This document shows positions 32,410-41,305 of a stretch of DNA of 57,589 nt, in pieces; the first letter of the stretch is position 1, and each line of letters starts with the position of its first letter. Both the position numbers and the translations under genes were made by a program. Source of the stretch: Bacteroidaceae bacterium (GTDB lineage: Bacteria; Bacteroidota; Bacteroidia; Bacteroidales; Bacteroidaceae); contig JAKSLU010000004.1 of NCBI GenBank assembly GCA_024400995.1, positions 1 through 57,589 of the forward strand, written 5' to 3'. Under the pieces are notes generated by a model. That model ran no database searches. It was not told the DNA's origin and saw nothing but the letters and a program-made list of their open reading frames with translations.

Positions 32410-33657
32410 CTACTCCTCGTAATGCTGAAAGAGGAAGTCGTTATACGGATACTTTTGCACATGGAGCTGGCGTATGCGCGTGTAGAGCATGTCGCGCAGT
32501 TCCTCTATGTTCTGACGCTCACGAGCGGAGATGAAGATGCAGTCGCCGGGGAGCTTGGCCATCCAGGTCTGCATGAGTTCATCGAGAGGTACGTTCTCAC
32601 GCGTGGCAGGTGTGAGGTCGTTGGGATCCTTCTCCGTCCAGGTGTAGGCATCCATTTTGTTGAAAATGATAATCTGGGGTTTGTCGGCACAACCTAGATC
32701 AGCCAGTGTCTTATCGACCACCTGCATCTGCTCCTCAAAGTCAGGGTGGCTTACATCCACCACATGCACGAGGAGATCACTCTCGCGGGTCTCGTCCAAG
32801 GTACTCTTAAAGGAATCCACAAGATCGGTCGGCAGCTTGCGGATAAAGCCTACGGTGTCGGCTAGTAGGAAGGGAAGGTTGTCGATAATGACCTTGCGCA
32901 CTGTTGTGTCGAGCGTAGCAAAGAGTTTGTTTTCGGCAAAGACCTCACTCTTGCTGAGCAGGTTGATGAGCGTACTCTTGCCCACGTTGGTATAGCCCAC
33001 GAGGGCCACACGAATAAGGCGTCCACGGTTCTGACGCTGGGTCGTCTTTTGTCGATCTATCTCAGCCAGACGCTGCTTGAGCAGCGACATACGGTTGAGG
33101 ATGATACGGCGGTCCATCTCCAACTGGGTTTCACCTGGGCCACGCAGACCCACACTACCCTTACCGCCACCACCGCCAGAGCCGCCGCCCTGACGCTCTA
33201 GGTGCGTCCAGAGGCGCTGCAAACGGGGGAGCATGTAGCGATACTGTGCGAGTTCAACCTGTGTCTTAGCGTTGGCAGTCTGTGCACGCATGGCGAATAT
33301 ATCCAGAATGAGGGAGGTACGGTCAAGTATCTTCACCTTGAGCTGCGCCTCGATGTTGCGCAACTGCTTGGCAGAGAGTTCATCATCAAAAATAACCATG
33401 CCGACCTCGCGTTCGGACTCCTCCTCGTCCTCAATGTACTGACGGATTTCCTCGAGCTTTCCCTTGCCGAGATAGGTCACTGAGTTCGGACCATCACAGC
33501 GCTGGGTGAAGCGGCGCACGGTCACGGCACCTGCAGTCTCGGCGAGAAACTCAAGTTCATCGAGATACTCAGTGGTTTTGCGCTCATCTTGTTGCTTGGT
33601 GATGAGAGCTACGAGAACGGCAGTCTCGGCTTTGGCTTCCTGTATGAATTCTTTCAT
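32410..33657 (-). CDS. hflX: GTPase HflX
   Basis: 415 residues. N-terminal HflX domain with [57 protein letters not shown]; the Gly-rich [28 protein letters not shown]; coiled helix; G domain with [36 protein letters not shown] and NKMD. Ribosome-splitting GTPase. Short C-terminal extension. In a minus-strand run after a lipoprotein, 21 nt apart. Confidence 0.96.
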   Translation of the reverse strand: MKEFIQEAKAETAVLVALITKQQDERKTTEYLDELEFLAETAGAVTVRRFTQRCDGPNSVTYLGKGKLEEIRQYIEDEEESEREVGMVIFDDELSAKQLRNIEAQLKVKILDRTSLILDIFAMRAQTANAKTQVELAQYRYMLPRLQRLWTHLERQGGGSGGGGGKGSVGLRGPGETQLEMDRRIILNRMSLLKQRLAEIDRQKTTQRQNRGRLIRVALVGYTNVGKSTLINLLSKSEVFAENKLFATLDTTVRKVIIDNLPFLLADTVGFIRKLPTDLVDSFKSTLDETRESDLLVHVVDVSHPDFEEQMQVVDKTLADLGCADKPQIIIFNKMDAYTWTEKDPNDLTPATRENVPLDELMQTWMAKLPGDCIFISARERQNIEELRDMLYTRIRQLHVQKYPYNDFLFQHYEE

Positions 33658-33678
33658 CAGCTAGGGTTAATGCTTGGG

Positions 33679-34224
33679 TCAGTTGTATATTTGCAGAATG
33701 TTCATACCATCATAGTCTATATGATAGCGTATTAGATGGATACCCTTAGGGCCTCCTACGAGCTGGCCAGCTTCGTCTGGGTTATACACCCGTTGACACC
33801 GACGACAGGTCACACATGCATCGCCCCGGGCCACAAAGTAGAGCGGAACGGATAGAGCTGACTCGCGGTCGCAGTTGGGGCAGGCCAAATCGTAGGCATA
33901 GAGGGGTTGGCGACCCTTCATATCCAGATTGGAACGGCGGCCCACGATAAAGCCACACAGGGCATTGTAGGGGCGACCTCCCGCTATAGCGAGTATATTG
34001 TCTTGTCCTTCCAGTCCATCACTGTTATAAAAGTGATAGAGCCCTGCTGATGCTGTGACGCGACAATAAATGCCAAAGCCATTGAGCGCAGAGCGGAGCG
34101 GGGACTGCGTGGCCACATTCCGATAGAGAAAGGCGGCGCGATGTGTGGTATCGAACTCACTCTCAGCATCCTCACAGGCCGTGAGCGTGAGGAGTACTAT
34201 CAATCCGAGGAGTAGTCTCTTCAT
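33679..34224 (-). CDS. Lipoprotein with four-cysteine motif, unknown function
   Basis: 181 residues. Lipobox TAC with C17, acidic residues behind it (EDAESE). Then a domain with the ACPNCDRES pair and CVTCRRC pair, a likely zinc-binding or redox four-Cys site, followed by YNPDEAGQLVGGPKGIHLIRYHIDYDG. The pattern of a bound ribbon followed by PKGxxLxRY is familiar from unannotated Bacteroidales lipoproteins. Starts inside the end of the SRPBCC gene (ATGA overlap) and precedes hflX. Confidence 0.78.
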   Translation of the reverse strand: MKRLLLGLIVLLTLTACEDAESEFDTTHRAAFLYRNVATQSPLRSALNGFGIYCRVTASAGLYHFYNSDGLEGQDNILAIAGGRPYNALCGFIVGRRSNLDMKGRQPLYAYDLACPNCDRESALSVPLYFVARGDACVTCRRCQRVYNPDEAGQLVGGPKGIHLIRYHIDYDGMNILQIYN

Positions 34225-34697
34225 CCAGCGTAGGGGATAGCGGAGAGCACCTGTGCCAGACCATCAGCAGCCTGCTGGAGAGGCTTGCCCACGATGGCCT
34301 TCATCATAAAGTTGACATCGGCACCAACGGTCACCTTCATCTTGCTTTGACTGTTGCTGACGGGCAGGAGCTGTATCCAGAGGTTGAGGGGGATGGGACT
34401 ACCCTCTGCTCCAAATTTGAGCAGTTTTGGCTCCTCGCGCTCCATGATCTGAAGGCTAATCTTGCCTCCCATGGGGGAGTCGATGAGAACACTATCGGCG
34501 GTGAACTCTAACTTCTCCAACTGCTGGCAGGCAGCCTCCAGCTTGTCGGCCGGTATCTGGCTGGCCATGAGTGCCTGCACCTGGGGATCGCTGAGACGAT
34601 CCTTGAGCATCTGCAGATTGCGCAGATCGCTGAGGCGGCTATATACCACCTCAACGGGAGCTGCGATATACTTAATTTCAGACTCTTTCTTAGTCAT
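34221..34697 (-). CDS. SRPBCC-family (START-like) protein
   Basis: 158 residues from the ATG at 34697; the longer frame upstream is the antisense frame of pyrE. Begins KKESEIKYIAAPVEVVYSRLSDLRNLQ, the standard SRPBCC opening (small ligand-binding fold), continues LEFTADSVLIDSPMGGKISLQIMEREEPKLLKFGAEGSPIPLNLWIQLLP and ends LQQAADGLAQVLSAIPYAG. Cytosolic. Known in Bacteroidales as a conserved neighbour of pyrE; ligand unknown. Confidence 0.85.
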   Translation of the reverse strand: MTKKESEIKYIAAPVEVVYSRLSDLRNLQMLKDRLSDPQVQALMASQIPADKLEAACQQLEKLEFTADSVLIDSPMGGKISLQIMEREEPKLLKFGAEGSPIPLNLWIQLLPVSNSQSKMKVTVGADVNFMMKAIVGKPLQQAADGLAQVLSAIPYAG

Positions 34698-34716
34698 ACG
34701 TTCGTGTGCGTCGGTA

Positions 34717-35349
34717 TTACTTGCCCCACTCACTGGGATTGGCGCGCCACTCGTTGAGGAGGGCAACGTGTGACTGCTCGATATAGCCTGTCTCCAAGGC
34801 AACGTCGCGCACGGCCTCGTAGTTGGTGAGGGTGAAGAGACGTACATTGGCTTCGCTGAAGGCCTGTTCGGCCACGGGGAATCCATAGGTGTAGCTGGCC
34901 ACCATACCCACAACCTCAAATCCTGCTGCACGGAGGGCCTCAACAGCCTTGAGGCTACTACCACCAGTACTGATAAGGTCCTCTACGACTATGACCTTGG
35001 CACCCTCGGGCAGAGTGCCCTCAATGAGGTTCTGCATACCATGGTCCTTGGCCTTGCTGCGTACGTAGGCAAAGGGCATACCTAACTCATCGGCGACAAG
35101 GGCACCCTGCGCAATGGCACCAGTGGCTACACCTGCTACAGCAGTAGCCTCGGGAAACTCCTCTGCGATGAGGCGAGCAAGTTCGATCTTGACAAAGGAG
35201 CGCAGACCAGGGTAGGACAGAGTCTTGCGGTTGTCGCAGTAGAAGGGTGACTTCCAGCCGCTAGCCCAGGTGAAGGGATCAGTGGGTTGGAGCTTAATAG
35301 CTTTCACTTCCAGCAGTTTGCTGGCAAAGAGGGTTGCAAGCTTGTTCAT
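34717..35349 (-). CDS. pyrE: Orotate phosphoribosyltransferase
   Basis: 210 residues. Conserved FTWASGWKSPFYCDNRKTLSYP near the N-terminus, GVATGAIAQGALVADEL, and the PRPP loop VIVVEDLISTGGSS. It joins orotate to PRPP to make orotidine 5'-phosphate in pyrimidine synthesis. 19 nt before the SRPBCC gene and 25 nt after the exopolysaccharide kinase. Confidence 0.97.
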   Translation of the reverse strand: MNKLATLFASKLLEVKAIKLQPTDPFTWASGWKSPFYCDNRKTLSYPGLRSFVKIELARLIAEEFPEATAVAGVATGAIAQGALVADELGMPFAYVRSKAKDHGMQNLIEGTLPEGAKVIVVEDLISTGGSSLKAVEALRAAGFEVVGMVASYTYGFPVAEQAFSEANVRLFTLTNYEAVRDVALETGYIEQSHVALLNEWRANPSEWGK

Positions 35350-35374
35350 AGCGTTTTAGTATTATTCTCTGATT

Positions 35375-37768
35375 TTATTTCTTGGTTTTTCCATTCTTCT
35401 CATCATAGCCGTAACCGTAGCCATAACCATACCCGTAGCCGTATCCGTAGCCATAGACACGCTTGCGGGTATCACAGTCATTCACTACAGCACAGAGGCC
35501 ACGGAAGCGCCCACTCTGGTACAACTTGTCGAGTTCGGGTAGGAAGTCACGTCGTTGCACACCGATGCGCAGCACAAAGAGGGTGACGTCGGCCACACGA
35601 TCCACAATACTGGCATCGGCCACACCCAAGAAGGGAGTTGTGTCATAGATCACATAGTCGTAGCGCTCTGTCAGCTCGTGATTGAGCTCCTCTAGGCGAT
35701 CGGACAGGAGCATTTCTGCGGGATTGGGAGGCATCATACCTGCAGGTAGGAAATCAACTCCTCCAATGGCATTATGTACGATATATTTATCTACATCAGC
35801 CTTGGCCACTGAGAGATAGCCCGTCAAGCCGTCCGACTGGCCCAACAGATGGCTGATGGTACGCTTGCGGATGTCGGCATCTACTAGGATAACCTTCTTG
35901 CCAGCAGTGGAGAGGATGTAGGCCAAGTTGCGCGAGGTGAAACTCTTTCCCTGACCAGGAGTGGCCGAAGTCACCACGAAAGTCTTAGCCTCACGGTTGA
36001 TAAAGTGTAGACCATGACGCAGAAGACGGAAGGCCTCCACAACGGGAGCCGTCGTATCCTCCTCGCTGATAAGCGCATTGTCGCCAGCGGCCTCCCAGCG
36101 CGGCAGCGAACCTGCGATGGGTATGGAGGTATGGTTCTCTATCTCCATACGGCTGGTAATGTTAACATTGAAAAGTTCGCGAATCCAGAGCACTACACCA
36201 GGAATGAGCACACCTACCAGCAGAGCCAGCAGCATAATGACGCGCGTACGAGGAGATACAGGATTAGCGGGACCAAGGGGCTCCTCAACCATGCGCACAT
36301 TGGCCTTGCACACAGCCAGCTGTAAGGCTACCTCTTCACGCTTGTTGAGCAGATAGGTGTAGAGTCCCTCCTTTAGCTCTTTCTGACGAGCCACATCGGT
36401 AGCAGCCTGTTCCTGCAAGGGGAGTCCAGATAACTGACCATTGAGAACACGCTCGTTGTTACGGGCATCGGCCAGTTGCAACTCGAGAGTATGGGTGTAA
36501 CTCTGGAGCGAAGACAGGATAACACTACGAAGTGACATCAGCTGACGGTCGAGTTCACGCACAGCAGGAGCCTTATCACTTACGTTCTCTGCGATGCGAT
36601 TGCGCTCCAGCATCATGCGGTTGTGTTCCTGTATCTGATGGAGGATGGCAGTACCTCCCAAACCCGGCACAGCGGGAATAATATCATGCGTCTCAGCATT
36701 GCGCCTCAGCCAATCGGAGAGGTACTTGGACACGGAGTACTGACTCTCCATCTCCAGTGTCTGACGACGAGCCCCCGAGGCCTGCTCAACAAAGTTGTTT
36801 GCACTGGCCTTAATATCTATCACCTTGTTGCGTGCCTTGATGGCAGTCAGACTAGTTTCGACGCTATTCAGTTCACGACCTATCAGGCGAATACGATCAT
36901 CAATAAACTCTGCCGTACTCTGGGCCTCAATATTCTTGTTATCTACAGCATCCTGCTTGTAGGCCTCATAAATGCCCATTAGGAGGTCCTCTGCACGATC
37001 CACATTGATGTCACTGGTAGAGAGTACGACGAGGGAGGCCTCCTTGTCATATTCCGAGGCTGCAACCTGACCGCAATAGTACTTGGCTGCAATGTCGGTG
37101 GGCATGTAGGTAACCTTCACGGTCTTTCCCTCCTTGAACTTCTTCATGCTCGGATCCTTCTTGACGATAACCTCACCCAGAGGAGTCTTGATTTTTTTTC
37201 CGAAACTGCCAGTTATGGTCTCGTTGGAGTTCAACTTGCCCATGCGGAAGTCCGTCAGTTCCACCTGACCATCCTTGACTCTAACCACCATCTGTGCAGC
37301 CTTCTGAGGTGCATGTACAAAAGTCACGTTAAAAGGACGCTTGCGATAGAGTGCCACCTCATGCAGTCCCTCCGATGTGGTATAGTCATAGTTGAGAGCA
37401 AGACTGTCAACAACTCTGCGCATTAGACGTACGGAGGAGAGAATGAACATCTCATTCTTGAGGTTGTCACCCATCGTCACTCCACTCAGGCTCATCAGCG
37501 CACTATTGGCATTGGCACGCGAACGCTTGTTGAAGGATGCCCCTCCTCCCACTCCACCATCGCTATCCTCAATGAGGATGACTGCCTGACGTGCATAGAA
37601 TCTGTTCTGACACTGCTGATACATGTATCCCAGAGCCAGACAGAGGACGACCGATAGTACAAACCAGTACCACGCTCCCTTGGCTATATCGTAACACTTC
37701 AACATCAGAGGCACAAGCTGCACCTCCTCATGTGCGCTTACACGCACGGTGTTTGTTCTTTTTGTCAT
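35375..37768 (-). CDS. Polysaccharide co-polymerase / bacterial tyrosine kinase with (YG)8 tail
   Basis: 797 residues. Wzz domain with transmembrane helix about 33-52 (WYWFVLSVVLCLALGYMY), a long periplasmic coiled coil, second helix about 518-538 (VIMLLALLVGVLIPGVVLWI), then cytosolic BY-kinase: Walker A ATPGQGKSFTSRNLA, Walker A' VILVDADIRKR, Walker B YDYVIYDTTPFLG. The C-terminal tyrosine cluster, normally scattered Tyr residues, is here a pure run of eight Tyr-Gly pairs plus a final Tyr. It controls chain length and export of capsule or exopolysaccharide through autophosphorylation cycles. The rest of the capsule locus is outside the window. Heads the minus run to lolD. Confidence 0.94.
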   Translation of the reverse strand: MTKRTNTVRVSAHEEVQLVPLMLKCYDIAKGAWYWFVLSVVLCLALGYMYQQCQNRFYARQAVILIEDSDGGVGGGASFNKRSRANANSALMSLSGVTMGDNLKNEMFILSSVRLMRRVVDSLALNYDYTTSEGLHEVALYRKRPFNVTFVHAPQKAAQMVVRVKDGQVELTDFRMGKLNSNETITGSFGKKIKTPLGEVIVKKDPSMKKFKEGKTVKVTYMPTDIAAKYYCGQVAASEYDKEASLVVLSTSDINVDRAEDLLMGIYEAYKQDAVDNKNIEAQSTAEFIDDRIRLIGRELNSVETSLTAIKARNKVIDIKASANNFVEQASGARRQTLEMESQYSVSKYLSDWLRRNAETHDIIPAVPGLGGTAILHQIQEHNRMMLERNRIAENVSDKAPAVRELDRQLMSLRSVILSSLQSYTHTLELQLADARNNERVLNGQLSGLPLQEQAATDVARQKELKEGLYTYLLNKREEVALQLAVCKANVRMVEEPLGPANPVSPRTRVIMLLALLVGVLIPGVVLWIRELFNVNITSRMEIENHTSIPIAGSLPRWEAAGDNALISEEDTTAPVVEAFRLLRHGLHFINREAKTFVVTSATPGQGKSFTSRNLAYILSTAGKKVILVDADIRKRTISHLLGQSDGLTGYLSVAKADVDKYIVHNAIGGVDFLPAGMMPPNPAEMLLSDRLEELNHELTERYDYVIYDTTPFLGVADASIVDRVADVTLFVLRIGVQRRDFLPELDKLYQSGRFRGLCAVVNDCDTRKRVYGYGYGYGYGYGYGYGYDEKNGKTKK
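35405..35456 (-). repeat. 6-bp tandem repeat encoding (YG)8Y
   Basis: Hexamer repeat of the type TAYGGN in the coding strand, with varied third bases (TAT/TAC, GGC/GGT/GGG/GGA). The variation at synonymous positions shows that the peptide, not the DNA, is conserved. Confidence 0.9.
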
Positions 37769-37787
37769 ACTATATTATATATTTGGG

Positions 37788-37796
37788 GCAAATTTA
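37788..37796 (-). promoter_or_regulatory. -7 box for the tyrosine-kinase operon
   Basis: TAAATTTGC on the minus strand, 20 nt before the ATG. Confidence 0.6.
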
Positions 37797-37851
37797 CGAA
37801 AATTTCCCCACTCCAACGGCATAGACCAGGCAATAATTGCAAAAAAAGTAG

Positions 37852-37860
37852 TATCTTCGC
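37852..37860 (+). promoter_or_regulatory. -7-like box for the BtuF-like gene
   Basis: TATCTTCGC, four nucleotides before the ATG, close to the consensus. If used, the mRNA would be almost leaderless, which leaves no room for a cobalamin riboswitch. Confidence 0.45.
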
Positions 37861-37863
37861 TGC

Positions 37864-38793
37864 ATGAAACAAGTTTGGTTCACATTTTTAGTTCTTTTAG
37901 GTTTATGCAGCTGCAGCCCCGAACGTGCAGGCAACGGCTGGCAATACGCCATGTTGGCACCCTCCATTGAGGGCGACGCGTTCCCCCAATACGACCGCAT
38001 TCTGGCAGCCAGCGCTGTACACGCCAGCCTGCTCCGCGAACTCGGCGCTGGGGAGCGCATTGTGGGTGTATGCGACGCGAATTTTATCGTAGGCAGCGAA
38101 CTCCGCGAGGCAGACTTGCGCAACTTTGGCAGCTACGCTAACCCCGATGTAGAGCAGATCCTGGTCGCGGGCACCGATGCCCTCATGCTATCACCCGTGG
38201 CTGGTAGCAGCTATGGGGCATTCGGCACGCTTGGCCTACCCATCATTGAGTGCAAGGACTACCTCGAATCCACACCACTGGGACGCGCCGAGTGGATGCG
38301 CTACTATGGCCGACTGGTCGGTCATGGAACTGAGGCTGACAGCTTGTTTGCCTGTGTGTGCATGCGCTATCAGCCCGTTTCCACGGAGCGCCCATTCTCC
38401 GTACTGACTGACCTCCCTCAGAACGGACAGTGGTACGTGCCAGGTGGCAAGAGCTATCTGGCCAGCCTCTATGCTGATGCAGGCTATACCTTACCCTGTT
38501 CTGCCCACAATGAGGACTCAGGTAGTCTGTGCCTGACCATAGAGCAGGTTCTGGCTCTAGGAGCCAGTGCTGATCTGTGGCTTATCAAGTATGCCGCCCC
38601 CGTGGATCTCACGCTGGAGCAGATAGCGAGAGAATACCCATTTGCCCAGCGCATCAAGGCCTTCAGGGAGGGACGAGTGCTGGGGTGCAATACCCTGCGA
38701 GTGCCCTACTACGAGCAGATTCCCTTTCACCCCGACCTGCTACTCAACGACCTGACACACAACACCCATATCTATTACCAGCCTCTCCGCTAA
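37864..38793 (+). CDS. BtuF-like periplasmic binding lipoprotein
   Basis: 309 residues. Lipobox LCSC (C17) after a hydrophobic signal. Binding-protein fold of the helical-backbone type: DRILAASAVHASLLRELGAGERIVGVCDANFI, GSYANPDVEQILVAGTDALMLSP, EWMRYYGRLVGHGTEADSLF, GGKSYLASLYADAGY. Such proteins deliver cobalamin, haem or iron chelates to FecCD permeases. Coupled to the permease by a one-base overlap (TAATG). Confidence 0.9.
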   Translation: MKQVWFTFLVLLGLCSCSPERAGNGWQYAMLAPSIEGDAFPQYDRILAASAVHASLLRELGAGERIVGVCDANFIVGSELREADLRNFGSYANPDVEQILVAGTDALMLSPVAGSSYGAFGTLGLPIIECKDYLESTPLGRAEWMRYYGRLVGHGTEADSLFACVCMRYQPVSTERPFSVLTDLPQNGQWYVPGGKSYLASLYADAGYTLPCSAHNEDSGSLCLTIEQVLALGASADLWLIKYAAPVDLTLEQIAREYPFAQRIKAFREGRVLGCNTLRVPYYEQIPFHPDLLLNDLTHNTHIYYQPLR

Positions 38794-39785
38794 TGGCAAA
38801 TACACCCTCCCGTCTCACAATTTGGTGCACCCTCTCTGCACTACTCATCGCTCTGTCGGCAGCCTGTCTGTACCTTGGTTCTACGGACATCAGCCTACTG
38901 CCCACAGACACGGCCCGCTACATACTCCTCGAACTACGTCTGCCCGCCCTTCTCATGGCTCTGGCAGCAGGCATAGCCCTCTCACTCTCGGGCCTGGTTA
39001 TGCAGACTGTGATGGGCAATCCACTGGCCGACCCTTCGCTTCTGGGCGTAAGCGCTGGTGCCTCGCTAGGTAGCGGCATTGCGCTGATGACCCTAGGAGG
39101 CACGTTCCTGGGAGGACAGTTGTCGATGGGAGGTCTGGCATTAACCATAGGCTTGTCTCTAACTGGCGCTCTCTGCGTGACTGGCATTCTCATACTGTGC
39201 AGCGGAATTGTGCGTCAGCGCACCACCCTCCTGTTGGTGGGTGTGATGCTCTCCTTCATGATTAGCAGCATCGTTGGCACCCTCAACTACTTTGCCTCCG
39301 CCGATGCGCTCAAGAGCTTCGTCGTCTGGGGGCTCGGTTCGCTCAACGGCGTCCTACGTTCGTGGGCCCTATTGGCACTATGTATTAGTCTCGTCTCCAG
39401 CCTCTTACTCCTACTGCTCCAGCGTCCACTCGATGCCCTCCTTCTGGGCGAGGCGCACGCCACCACAGTAGGCTACTCCCTGCGCCGTACCCGCACTACA
39501 CTACTCTTTGTTGCCAGCCTACTCACAGCTCTCACTACGGCCCTGTGCGGCCCGATTGCCTTTGTGGGCCTAGCCGTACCTCATGCAGCCAGGCTCCTTT
39601 GGCGCACCTCGCAGCATGGCGTGCTCATCCCTGCTTGCACCCTTCTTGGTGCCTTAGTGCTGGTTATCTGCCATCTGCTCTGCCAACTCCCTGCCTTATG
39701 GGGTGTAGGAAATATCCTGCCCCTCAACGTCCTGACACCCCTCCTGGGAGCACCCGTCGTGATAGCCATCCTGCTCAAAAGATAA
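38793..39785 (+). CDS. FecCD/BtuC-type permease, intact copy
   Basis: 330 residues, about nine to ten membrane helices. Opens with TIWCTLSALLIALSAACLYLG, then RLPALLMALAAGIALSLSGLVMQTVMGNPLADPSLLGVSAGASLGSG (the FecCD family signature), GIVRQRTTLLLVGVMLSFM and GPIAFVGLAVPHAARLLWRTSQHGVLIP. Inner-membrane part of a cobalamin or iron-chelate importer. An ATPase gene is missing downstream; a terminator follows. The truncated copy at 25499-26441 is nearly identical over about 310 residues in inverted orientation. Confidence 0.93.
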   Translation: MANTPSRLTIWCTLSALLIALSAACLYLGSTDISLLPTDTARYILLELRLPALLMALAAGIALSLSGLVMQTVMGNPLADPSLLGVSAGASLGSGIALMTLGGTFLGGQLSMGGLALTIGLSLTGALCVTGILILCSGIVRQRTTLLLVGVMLSFMISSIVGTLNYFASADALKSFVVWGLGSLNGVLRSWALLALCISLVSSLLLLLLQRPLDALLLGEAHATTVGYSLRRTRTTLLFVASLLTALTTALCGPIAFVGLAVPHAARLLWRTSQHGVLIPACTLLGALVLVICHLLCQLPALWGVGNILPLNVLTPLLGAPVVIAILLKR

Positions 39786-39879
39786 TTGTCATTTTCCCCG
39801 CTACCTGCGACATCGCGAAACCCGGACAATATATGTATTTTGTGCTTAGGATGTCCAATCTGTTGGTTTTATGCTGAAG

Positions 39880-39915
39880 TACCCCACTCACCATAGTCTG
39901 AATGTGAGTGGGGTA
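39880..39915. terminator. Bidirectional intrinsic terminator
   Basis: Perfect 12-bp stem TACCCCACTCAC/GTGAGTGGGGTA with a 12-nt loop between the convergent permease and lipoprotein genes. Confidence 0.85.
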
Positions 39916-39924
39916 TATACGAGA

Positions 39925-40623
39925 TTACTTGCTGACGGGACGGACACTATAGCCAAAGTAGCGATAGCCATAGCTCCATGACTGGCGACCATCATCAAAG
40001 TAGGTGTGGATGGCGTAATTGGGACTATCGTGTTCGAGATCGGACAACCAGTAGTAACCCAGGCGGCCAGCACCGATATGGTCGTCCTTTTCGTAGAAGC
40101 CTGCAGCGGGCAGGAAGATGGAGTTGTCGTTGGGACCTACGACGAGATAGCCTTTGACACCCTTCTGCTCTGTCCATGTCCAGCTGCATTTGTTCAGGAG
40201 TTCGTCATACTCCTTCTTGCTGGGTGTGCGCCAGCTCTTGCCCCAGTTGGCAGTAGCGGCATCATCAGCAGCCTCGAGGATGATCTTCTTGTCCTCGGCG
40301 TTATACTTGTTGATTGTACCATAAACGCCCTCGCAGTGCTTGTAGGTGTCCCAATAGTAGGAGTCCAGAGTCTTTGTCTCACCCCACGAATAGTGACCGC
40401 CTAGTTCCTCGGCAGAGGTGGCTCCTACGTTCATGTTGGCCCACTTGACGCTCAGACCGAGGTCAACGGCCACAACGCCTGCAGGAGCTACTGCACCGTT
40501 GGAGTCATCCTTTCCGGCCTGTTCTTCGCCGGGTTTTCCCATGTTGTCATCCTCCTCATCGCCACAGGCGGTGAAGGTGAGGCAGGGCAGTGCCACTGCC
40601 ATTAGCATAAATAGTTTTTTCAT
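39925..40623 (-). CDS. Lipoprotein with fibrobacter-succinogenes paralogous domain
   Basis: 232 residues. Lipobox FTAC (C20), acidic linker, then VDLGLSVKWANMNVGATSAEELGGHYSWGET, WRTPSKKEYDELLNKCSWTW, GYLVVGPNDNSIFLPAAGF, YYWLSDLEHDSPNYAIHTYFDDG and YGYSVRPV: the conserved blocks of the FISUMP-type domain common in surface lipoproteins of Bacteroidales. Cell-surface or periplasmic; ligand unknown. First of two lipoprotein genes behind a large receptor gene; order on the minus strand is receptor, calycin-like protein, this. Confidence 0.85.
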   Translation of the reverse strand: MKKLFMLMAVALPCLTFTACGDEEDDNMGKPGEEQAGKDDSNGAVAPAGVVAVDLGLSVKWANMNVGATSAEELGGHYSWGETKTLDSYYWDTYKHCEGVYGTINKYNAEDKKIILEAADDAATANWGKSWRTPSKKEYDELLNKCSWTWTEQKGVKGYLVVGPNDNSIFLPAAGFYEKDDHIGAGRLGYYWLSDLEHDSPNYAIHTYFDDGRQSWSYGYRYFGYSVRPVSK

Positions 40624-40637
40624 AGTATTACAATGTT

Positions 40638-41246
40638 TTATTGGGCGTTGTTGACGATATTGCCTACTACGCCATCGATGTTGATGACATACTCGCCGTC
40701 GTTGCCAAAGTAGAGCTGCAGCTTGGCAGCACCAAAGTCAACGGAGGAGACAAAGGCGTTCTCGATATAGGCGGAGGTGAGGGAGTACTGCTTGCCGCCT
40801 ACGGTGAGGGTGCCCTCGCCATTGTAGGAGTCGGGGAGGGTGAGCGCAATAGCCGTGCCGCCGCCATCGAGATTGATGCTCTCCATGTGCAGACCGCTGA
40901 GGGTGACGGCGCTGAGGGTGGAGGTGCCGAAGGTGAGGGCGGGAATGGTGATGTTGGCTGAGGTTCCGCAGTCCTTCACCTCGAAGGTGGTGCTCTCCAG
41001 CTTCTGCTCGGTAGCCTCGTCGATGAGGTAGCCTTCGGCCGTCAGTGTCCAGAGCTGAGCGGTGCCCTGAGCGGTAGTGTAGGTGTAGGTTGTGCCGGTC
41101 TGTCCGCCGAGAAGTTGGCCAAGGATGCCGGAGTCCAGGATGCCGGAAATGATGTTGCCAAGCTCCTCGGTGTCGCAGGAGGTGAGGGTCAGAGTGCTGG
41201 TGCCCATCATGAGGATGGAGAGTGCTGTGATACAGAATTTCTTCAT
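40638..41246 (-). CDS. Calycin-like lipoprotein
   Basis: 202 residues. Lipobox LTSC (C24), then Gly/Ile-rich linker and beta-rich domain: GTAQLWTLTAEGYLIDEATEQKLESTTFEVKDCG..ITIPALTFG..TLSGLHMESI...TLTVGGKQYSLTSAYIENAFVSSVDF. The pattern of alternating strands with LxxxxY fits the calycin-like domain family of Bacteroidota secreted proteins (lipocalin-like barrel). Exact family assignment is tentative. 14 nt before the next lipoprotein, likely same transcript. Confidence 0.68.
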   Translation of the reverse strand: MKKFCITALSILMMGTSTLTLTSCDTEELGNIISGILDSGILGQLLGGQTGTTYTYTTAQGTAQLWTLTAEGYLIDEATEQKLESTTFEVKDCGTSANITIPALTFGTSTLSAVTLSGLHMESINLDGGGTAIALTLPDSYNGEGTLTVGGKQYSLTSAYIENAFVSSVDFGAAKLQLYFGNDGEYVINIDGVVGNIVNNAQ

Positions 41247-41262
41247 GTCTTTTGTGTATAAA

Positions 41263-41300
41263 GTTATCGTTAATTGTTAAGGTTATCGTTAACTGTTAAG
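41263..41300. repeat. Tandem duplicate of a 19-bp unit
   Basis: GTTATCGTTAATTGTTAAG (41263-41281) followed at once by GTTATCGTTAACTGTTAAG (41282-41300), one base different, in the gap between the receptor gene and the calycin-like gene. GTTAAC-type palindromes inside the unit could be bound by a protein. Confidence 0.85.
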
Positions 41301-41305
41301 GTCGT

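Noticed and set aside
32379..32420. GGTTCGAGAATCC as the T-arm of a tRNA
   Set aside because: No matching acceptor, D or anticodon arms around it; it is part of the hairpin between hflX and lolD.
37864..37900. Cobalamin riboswitch before the BtuF-like gene
   Set aside because: Fewer than 100 nt separate it from the divergent kinase gene, and no B12-box-like sequence is visible.
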